From Earliella scabrosa (taxonomy: Eukaryota; Basidiomycota; Agaricomycetes; Polyporales; Polyporaceae): a DNA stretch of 64,000 nt. Position 1 is the first letter of the stretch, and every line of letters starts with the position of its first letter. A model generated the notes under the pieces. It saw only the letters and a list, made by a program, of their open reading frames with translations. It did not search any database and was not told the origin of the DNA. A program made the translations under genes and the position numbers. This document shows positions 58,279-64,000 of the stretch, piece by piece. Location: NCBI GenBank assembly GCA_022605405.1, contig JABYQQ010000003.1, positions 2,852,001 through 2,916,000 on the forward strand, written 5' to 3'.

Positions 58279-60051
58279 ATGTCGTCCGTCCCAGTCAAGG
58301 ACTTACTCCTACATGAACCGGATTACATCGCTGCTCTTCTCGAGGTCTACCGCGATCGTGTCCCACACCGGACACTGGCAGCGGAATCCGAGTCCGAGTC
58401 GCGCTGGGGAAACAAACTCGCGCGACGTGTCGCTCCTTTCCTCGACACCCTCGCCCACCTGTTGGTCTGCGAAAAGAAGAACCAGACCATTGCCCTCTCC
58501 GTCCTCGTCTATCCCCCGCCCGAAGCGCGACTGCATTTCTTCGTCGCTCAGGACTCTGAGCCCGATTCCACTCAGGCTGGCGTTTCTGAGCACATCCGCT
58601 TCATAATGGCCCAACTCTCCAAGGCTTGCACACTCGCCGAAAAGCGAGCCGATACGTCCAAGCTCCAACTACCCTCCATCATCAACTTTGACACTTCGGA
58701 CGACCTGGAAGCAGAGCTCCTGAAGCTGGAATACGGCCTCATCCGCTACTCTTGGAAGGAAATTCACAGGAGACTCGTCAAGAACGATCGCCATGTTCGT
58801 TTCCGCACCCTTGCCAACGACATCCTAGAGCTTCCAGAGCCCGATCGAGGGGCCCTGACTCCAGATGAGCACGAAATCCTCGCGAAGATCAAAGGCCGGA
58901 TTGCGGACAACCCACTGCTGCGATTTGCTGTTGAGAACATAAGCAATGCTATCCAACGTATCGACACCATCCTCGAAAGTCCACCGTCGTCGGATGGCAC
59001 TCAAGTCATGTTACTGCGAGCTGATCTTGTCCTTGTATCGGGGCTATTCGACTATATCTTCTCCCCTTTGGCACAGGACTTCAACGAGTACACGCGACGT
59101 ACGTGTGTTGTGCATATCCTCCCGTTGGAGTCCCTGACGGGCGATGTACTGCAGGGTACCTCGCAGCCAAGAAGATCGAGGCCAGCAAGAAAGACGTCGA
59201 CGTTATCCGGTGGTTCGCGAAGATCATGTACGTCAACGCTGATTTGAACAAGCTCATCCCACTCGTTCAGTCGTCCACCTTCTCTCGCGTCCGCTCCGCT
59301 ACGGTCGAGGTTGAGTGCGTTCCAAACGAACCAAAGGTAGAAGCGCAGCTCGCCGTCACCTCGGACGAGATCGACTATCTGTTCATAAAAAGCGGAAGAC
59401 ATGTGAGCAAGGTGCACATGGACGCCATCAGGTTGCTTGTGGAGCACAAGAACACAGGTGCGTCTGTGTTTATAGCCAAGCTCTGCGTGCCTCGCCTGAG
59501 ATGGTTACGCAGCCAATTCTTCGTACGGAGAACGTTCTAACACCGATGCCGACCCCCCCGCGGGGAAGACATTATGTATGTTGACCTTCATCCCAGTCGG
59601 CGTACGTGCGCACTGGCTAAAAGGGTTCCGACGACGCATGTGGCAGTGTCATTGCGCGGTCACAGCGTCCACAGCGAATGTGTCCTTCTCGCTCACCTCG
59701 ACTCGTTCCTCGTTGCTGACCCTATACGCGAGACCGAACTCGTCCCTTACATCGGGACCTCCAGACGCCCTTGTGCGCTCTGCGACATCTACCTCGCAGT
59801 CTACAACTCGGCTACGAATCGCAACATTCGTGTGGCGCAGAGGAACGGGAAGACGGTGGCTTGGCGCCGCCCAATCCTGGGCACTGACCGATCAGAGGAA
59901 GATGTCCGTGCAACGCTGCATGTACGCCTTGTCGACATGCTCTGGGAGAAGATCCAGGCGAGCGAAGTTGTGAGAGCCGAACTTTGTGTGCGCATTATTT
60001 ATCTTTCTGTGACAACTGGATGAGCTGACATCCGTTCTGTAGGGCGCATGA
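58279..60051 (+). CDS. OTT_1508-like deaminase, copy 2
   Basis: Five exons (58279-59098, 59155-59457, 59513-59575, 59647-59969, 60043-60051) give 505 aa. The C-terminal domain carries the zinc-deaminase signature: H404-x-E406 in GHSVHSECVLLAHL, and C438-x2-C441 in GTSRRPCALCDIYL. This matches the OTT_1508-like (PF14441) branch of the nucleic-acid/nucleotide deaminase superfamily, which is expanded in mushrooms. The N-terminal 350 residues are mainly helical and have no named domain. They probably form the fungal accessory region. Substrate and role are unknown. Catalytic residues are established for the superfamily only. Exons 3 and 4 were chosen so that the conserved HSVHSEC frame is reached with canonical sites (GTATGTTG, GTGGCAG). 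A last exon of only 9 nt follows a CTGAC branch. Without that splice, the frame ends at 60023. Confidence 0.82.
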
Positions 60052-60806
60052 TTCGGCGTCTCGAGGAGCTTATGGAATAGAATATCCGTACTTGTGTTCG
60101 TCCGCCTGCGAGTCGGGACTAAGTGTCCACTGTCTATTAAGTTGCACCTCCATGGCCTTGATATCCTCATGTTGCAATAGTTTTGTTTTTCCAGAAGGCG
60201 CGGGGGTAGCCACGACGTCCTGCGCTCGTTCAACGAGATACTACATGCAAACGTTAATATCGAGTACGATCTACATACGTAGAAGTTCATGATAGCGCGT
60301 TTGATGGACCTGCGCTCCATATGCACCTCTCGCAGCGTCCCCGCTAAACGCGACCCCTGACTTTGAATCCCTTCAAAGCTCCTAGTTCGTGCCCGTTCTA
60401 GTCTCTGCGGAAGAACTCATTATTGTCGTTGCTTAAAGCAAGACTGTAAGACAGACTAGCCGTCGTACCCGGCCCCTCATGGCGAAGGGCTATAGTCGCA
60501 TCTGGTGGGATTCCACATCGCGCGGCCAGTCAAGCTGCTCGTAAGTGAACGACACGAAATCGCGGGGTGCTAGGTCAGAAGTTCCTTGTGCGATTGGCCA
60601 GATCCGCTCCACCGTCGCTCCAACATCGATGCCTGCATGAATAAGTCGCGTGTGGGCGTCGCGTCGACGTCTTCATCAAACGTACAACATTGAGCTTCCA
60701 ACGTTAACCAAGATCCGCTATGATACAGGGATATGGGGGGTACAAGTACAAGAACTGAGTATACGTGCACTGTTCTTCTCCAACATACCAACAAGCCCGG
60801 GCAATC
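60052..60806. other. Convergent intergenic region
   Basis: 755 bp between the 3' ends of the deaminase (+) and aldehyde dehydrogenase (-) genes. No gene, repeat or structured element seen. Confidence 0.55.
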
Positions 60807-62942
60807 TCACAGCGCGATGTGAAGGTTGACCTGGACGGCCTTGACCGACGTGTAGCTGCAAAACATGACACGCATCAGCACCACGCGAATGCACACATTT
60901 ATGCGAACACTCACTTCGCCAGCGCATACTCGCCCAGCTCGCGCCCGATCCCCGACTGCTTGAACCCGCCAAACGGCACGTTCGGGTAGAGCATATTATG
61001 CGTGTTGATCCACACCGTGCCCGCGCGGAGCTTGTGCGCCGTCGACAGCGCGCGCGTCACGTTCTGCGAGAACACCGACGCCGCGAGCCCGTAGATCGTG
61101 TCGTTTGCCTGCGCGACGATGTCGTCCTCGTCCTTGAACTTGATCAGCACGCACACCGGCCCGAAGATCTCCTCCTGCACGATCTTCATGTTCGGCTTCG
61201 TGTCCGTGAAGATCGTCGGCGTGATGAAGTAGCCCTCGTTCCCGATCCGCGTCCCGCCGTGGTGCACGGTCGCGCCCTCGGCCTTGCCGGACTCGATGTA
61301 GCCCATGATGCGCTGCGGGGTATTGTCAGCAGCTGAGTGGAAGCAGGTGCGTGGAGACGTACGTCGTACTGCTGCTGCGAGACCTGCGGACCCTGGAAGA
61401 TATCGGGGTCGAAGGGGTTGCCGACCTTGATGTCTTTAGTGTGTGCGGTAAAGCGCTCCAGGAACTCGTCGTAGATCTTCTCGTGGACGAAGATACGCGA
61501 TCCCGCGCAGCAGCACTGTCCGTGGTTGAAGCTACAATCATAGTCAGTCTCCGAGGCAGTGCTGAGGACGATGTCGACGCACTAGATACCGAACGCAGCC
61601 CACTTGATGGCCTGGTCCATGTCCGCGTCGTCGAAGATGATAGCAGGGCTCTTGCCGCCGAGCTCGAGCGTGACGTTCTTGAGGTTCGTCTTCGCCGCGG
61701 CCTCCATGATCTTGCGACCCACGAGCGTGCTCCCAGTGAACGCGACCTACGCGTCTGTGAGCGATGACGTCATGGCGATCCCAGAAGATGGACAGACCTT
61801 GTCGATGTCCATGTGCTCGGAGAGTGCCTGTCCGACGGTGCCACCGTAGCCGTTCACGAGGTTGAAGGAGCCAGCGGGGAAGCCAGCCTCGTCGATGAGC
61901 TTCGCCATCAAGAGCGCACTGAGCGGCGTGAACTCGGAAGGCTTCAGGATGATCGAACAGCCGGTTGCGAGAGCAGGCCCGATCTTCCAGATCATCATTT
62001 GAACTGCGCCCAGGAAATACGTGAGCGAACATTAACGTAGATGAATCGTACACAACGATACGCACGAGGGAAGTTCCATGGGACGATTTGGGCGGCGACA
62101 CCAATCGGCTCGTGGCGCGTGTAGGTCAGCTTCGCCTCCGTCGTCTCGATGACCTGCCCGAGGATCTTGTCCGCCCAGCCAGAGTAGTACCGGATGCACT
62201 GGATGGAGTGGGAGACGTCGGCGCGCATCGCCCACTTGAACGACTTGCCGTTATCGAGCGCCTCGAGCGCGGCGAGGCTCTCAGCGTTCTTCTCCATGAG
62301 GTCAGCGAGTTTTTGGAGGAGACGAGCGCGGTCTGAGCCGCTGGTGTGGAGGCCCCAGACGGTGTCGAACGCCTTCCGGGCGGCCTTGACGGCGATGTCG
62401 ACATCCTTGGACGTGCCCTCGGAGATCTTGGTGATCAGCTTCCCGTTCGAGGGGTTGATGACGCTGGGAAGCCATGTGTGAGTGAATGTGGCTCAAGCGC
62501 GTCATCGAGCACAATTAGGTGGTAGAAGGCACAGAGAAGGCATGACAGCATCACAAAGAAGCTGGGCGGCGTGATTTTCTCTCTACTTGCGGAAGCCGAG
62601 GAAGACCGTCCCAGACGCTGTACGTCTCACTCTCGCATCGACCATTACACTGCTACCCATCGATCGCCTATGCCTCAGAGTATCAACGATCTCATCGTTG
62701 AAGCTTAGTGTCGTGTTGTCTTTGATCCGTCCAACGTCTATGTATCCCCATTCGCAAAGGAAGCCCTTCCTCGAACAGAGGCAATTTGCCGATAATGAAT
62801 GGAAGAAGGAAGACAATACTCACTCGATGGTGGTGCCGTCAGCACCGTCGACCCACTTGCCGTCGATGTAGAGGCCGAGCGGGACGGAAACCTCCCCCTT
62901 GAAGACAGGGGTGTCGAACTTGTGCGTGAACGTCTCTGGCAT
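60807..62942 (-). CDS. Aldehyde dehydrogenase, NAD(P)+-dependent
   Basis: Seven exons (62942-62824, 62463-62066, 62003-61798, 61746-61583, 61531-61363, 61312-60915, 60855-60807) give 500 aa, the standard ALDH length. It oxidises aldehydes to carboxylic acids. Fungal members of this group usually act on acetaldehyde and related substrates in the cytosol. Motifs in order are [19 protein letters not shown], the cofactor loop FTGSTLVG, the general base E269 in LELGGKSP, the catalytic Cys within the C302-C304 triplet of [19 protein letters not shown], and the C-terminal [15 protein letters not shown]. No targeting peptide is evident. Intron 1 is 360 nt, far longer than the others (51-63 nt). Intact. 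Confidence 0.96.
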
Positions 62943-63867
62943 GGTGTGGTAGCAACAGCGATTGTGATGGCGGCGGTGGTGGTAGTGGTGAGACGAGGAC
63001 GCGAGCCCGTGGGGCGATGGGAAGCGACTGACGCAACCTGGCAGGGTATATATACCTACTCCGCGCAGAAGGGGGGAGAAGGGCGCCGCAGCTTACCGCG
63101 ATTACTGATCATTCTCTACCATGGAATCCACTTGGCTAAGTCCGTCCCGCGCAATACCAGATCTTCCCAAGGTCAGGCTGTCCGGATCCGGGATAGGGCC
63201 TGGTCAGCTGCCCGCGGGCGTGAGTGCGAGTGGCGGTGGGTTACCGCTACAGGGCGGCCATGTGTCCTCTGTTTAGGGTCTCGAATCGACGAGATTGAGG
63301 GGATGTTTCGATGGTAGAGCGCGTCGCTCCCCAATGTAAACCAATGCAAGGCGCTGACAGATGCGCGCGAGGGAATCTGAGAGCAGTAATTGGGAGTAAG
63401 AGAAGAGAAGAGAGCGCGGAATAGACAATGACATGACGCGGGTTCTGCGGTGCGATCGTTGCCGGACGGAATACCGGACCGTCCGCGTAGATAACCGGCG
63501 CGATGAGGTTGAGGACCTTGATGTTTTGTTCACCTCATGAGCAGTCTTGCGAGTCTAACAACCCATGCACATCGAAGATAACACACGAAATTTGAGAGCA
63601 GAGTATCCCCAGCGAGGAACGAGACCGAAAGTGAAATCTTTGGAGGAACCAAAGGGCTCCCCGTCGGAATCGGACGGAGCTACGACATGGTACGAAGTAT
63701 CCATGCCGTGTGACCCGCGAGAAGACGGTAGATCCAATCGATCGCTTCCCGTGAGCACGCTAGACTCTCAAGTACATTGAATGGACCAATTGGCCGCGCC
63801 TAGACGCACTGGCAGTCTTGTACGATTCTAACGACACCGTCACCGACCTGGCAACGTTAACTTGTGT
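62943..63867. other. Aldehyde dehydrogenase promoter and 3' region of the GNAT gene
   Basis: 925 bp upstream of the ALDH start. Besides the TATA element listed next I see no further feature. Short frames on both strands are not supported as genes. Confidence 0.5.
63047..63054 (-). promoter_or_regulatory. TATA box of the aldehyde dehydrogenase gene
   Basis: The palindromic TATATATA lies 105 nt upstream of the ALDH ATG. Together with a leader it is a reasonable TATA box. Confidence 0.45.
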
Positions 63868-64000
63868 CTACAGCAACCGTTTCCTGCTTCCCGTAATCCA
63901 AGGCTTCGCACCCTCTCCATTGTAACGGAGCTCGACCTCTTCGAAGACAGCCACCCTCTTCGTGATCCCGAAGCCGAGCTTCTCGAACAGCCGGATGCTA
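63868..64000 (-). CDS. GNAT acetyltransferase, C-terminal end (partial)
   Basis: The window edge cuts this minus-strand gene. The visible 43 codons begin with SIRLFEKLGFGITKRVAVF, followed by EEVELRY, and end at a TAG at 63868-63870. SxRLxEKLGF is the typical last helix-strand of GNAT N-acetyltransferases. The VFEEVELR continuation is most like the N-acetyltransferase 9 (NAT9) group, which transfers acetyl from acetyl-CoA. The exact subfamily cannot be settled from this piece. No intron in the visible part. Confidence 0.7.
   Translation of the reverse strand, partial: SIRLFEKLGFGITKRVAVFEEVELRYNGEGAKPWITGSRKRLL

Noticed and set aside
59458..59568. Alternative single 111-nt intron in deaminase copy 2
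   Set aside because: Its acceptor, GGGGAAG, lacks a pyrimidine tract. The two-intron model uses canonical sites and keeps a homologous block seen in copy 1.
1..64000. tRNA, rRNA, CRISPR arrays, prophage or bacterial operons
   Set aside because: No cloverleaf with a B-box, no rRNA core, no spaced direct repeats and no bacterial gene organisation. All recognised genes are fungal and spliced.

Overview
This window is nuclear DNA from a filamentous basidiomycete, most likely an Agaricomycete. The genes carry many short GT-AG introns, mostly 45-75 nt, with CTRAY-like branch sites. Several families are typical of mushrooms: a DUF6534 membrane protein, OTT_1508-like deaminases, an A-T-R NRPS-like reductase and a WOPR regulator. 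I see no bacterial, viral, rRNA, tRNA or CRISPR features. All gene models were spliced by hand and checked for frame by exon arithmetic.

Layout. Positions 1-6091 hold no recognisable gene. A seven-helix DUF6534 protein (+) lies at 6.1-7.9 kb. After a 4.2 kb gap with possible gene remnants comes an intact NRPS-like adenylation-thiolation-reductase (-, 12.2-16.3 kb). An 8.3 kb gene-poor block follows. It contains a PIF/Harbinger-type MITE (20.8-21.3 kb) and a 1.4 kb structure with two perfect 326-bp inverted arms (21.7-23.1 kb). Next are a flavin monooxygenase (+, 24.6-27.4 kb) and two related secreted proteins (+) on either side of an FCY1-type cytosine deaminase (29.0-34.4 kb). These are followed by a Gti1/Pac2 WOPR transcription factor (+, 36.3-37.7 kb), an Osh1-type oxysterol-binding protein (-, 38.3-42.4 kb), a 27-exon nitrite reductase (-, 43.7-48.6 kb), a peroxisomal dienoyl-CoA isomerase with a one-base frameshift (-, 49.0-50.1 kb) and the autophagy protease ATG4 (-, 51.1-54.3 kb). 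The right end has a tandem pair of OTT_1508-like deaminase genes (+, 55.9-60.1 kb), an aldehyde dehydrogenase (-, 60.8-62.9 kb) and the C-terminal end of a GNAT acetyltransferase (-, 63.9 kb to the edge).

How the genes relate. Most are single housekeeping or regulatory genes and not a pathway: nitrogen use (nitrite reductase, cytosine deaminase), lipid transport and peroxisomal fatty-acid oxidation (OSBP, isomerase), and autophagy (ATG4). The NRPS-like reductase and the monooxygenase could belong to one secondary-metabolite locus, but 8 kb of gene-poor DNA separates them.

The most unusual observations are: (1) the first deaminase copy has about 203 bp of its coding sequence inverted in place; (2) the perfect long inverted repeat, which would give a long hairpin RNA if transcribed; (3) a nitrite reductase with no nitrate reductase or nitrate transporter nearby; and (4) the single-base frameshift in an otherwise complete isomerase that still ends in the peroxisomal signal SKL.
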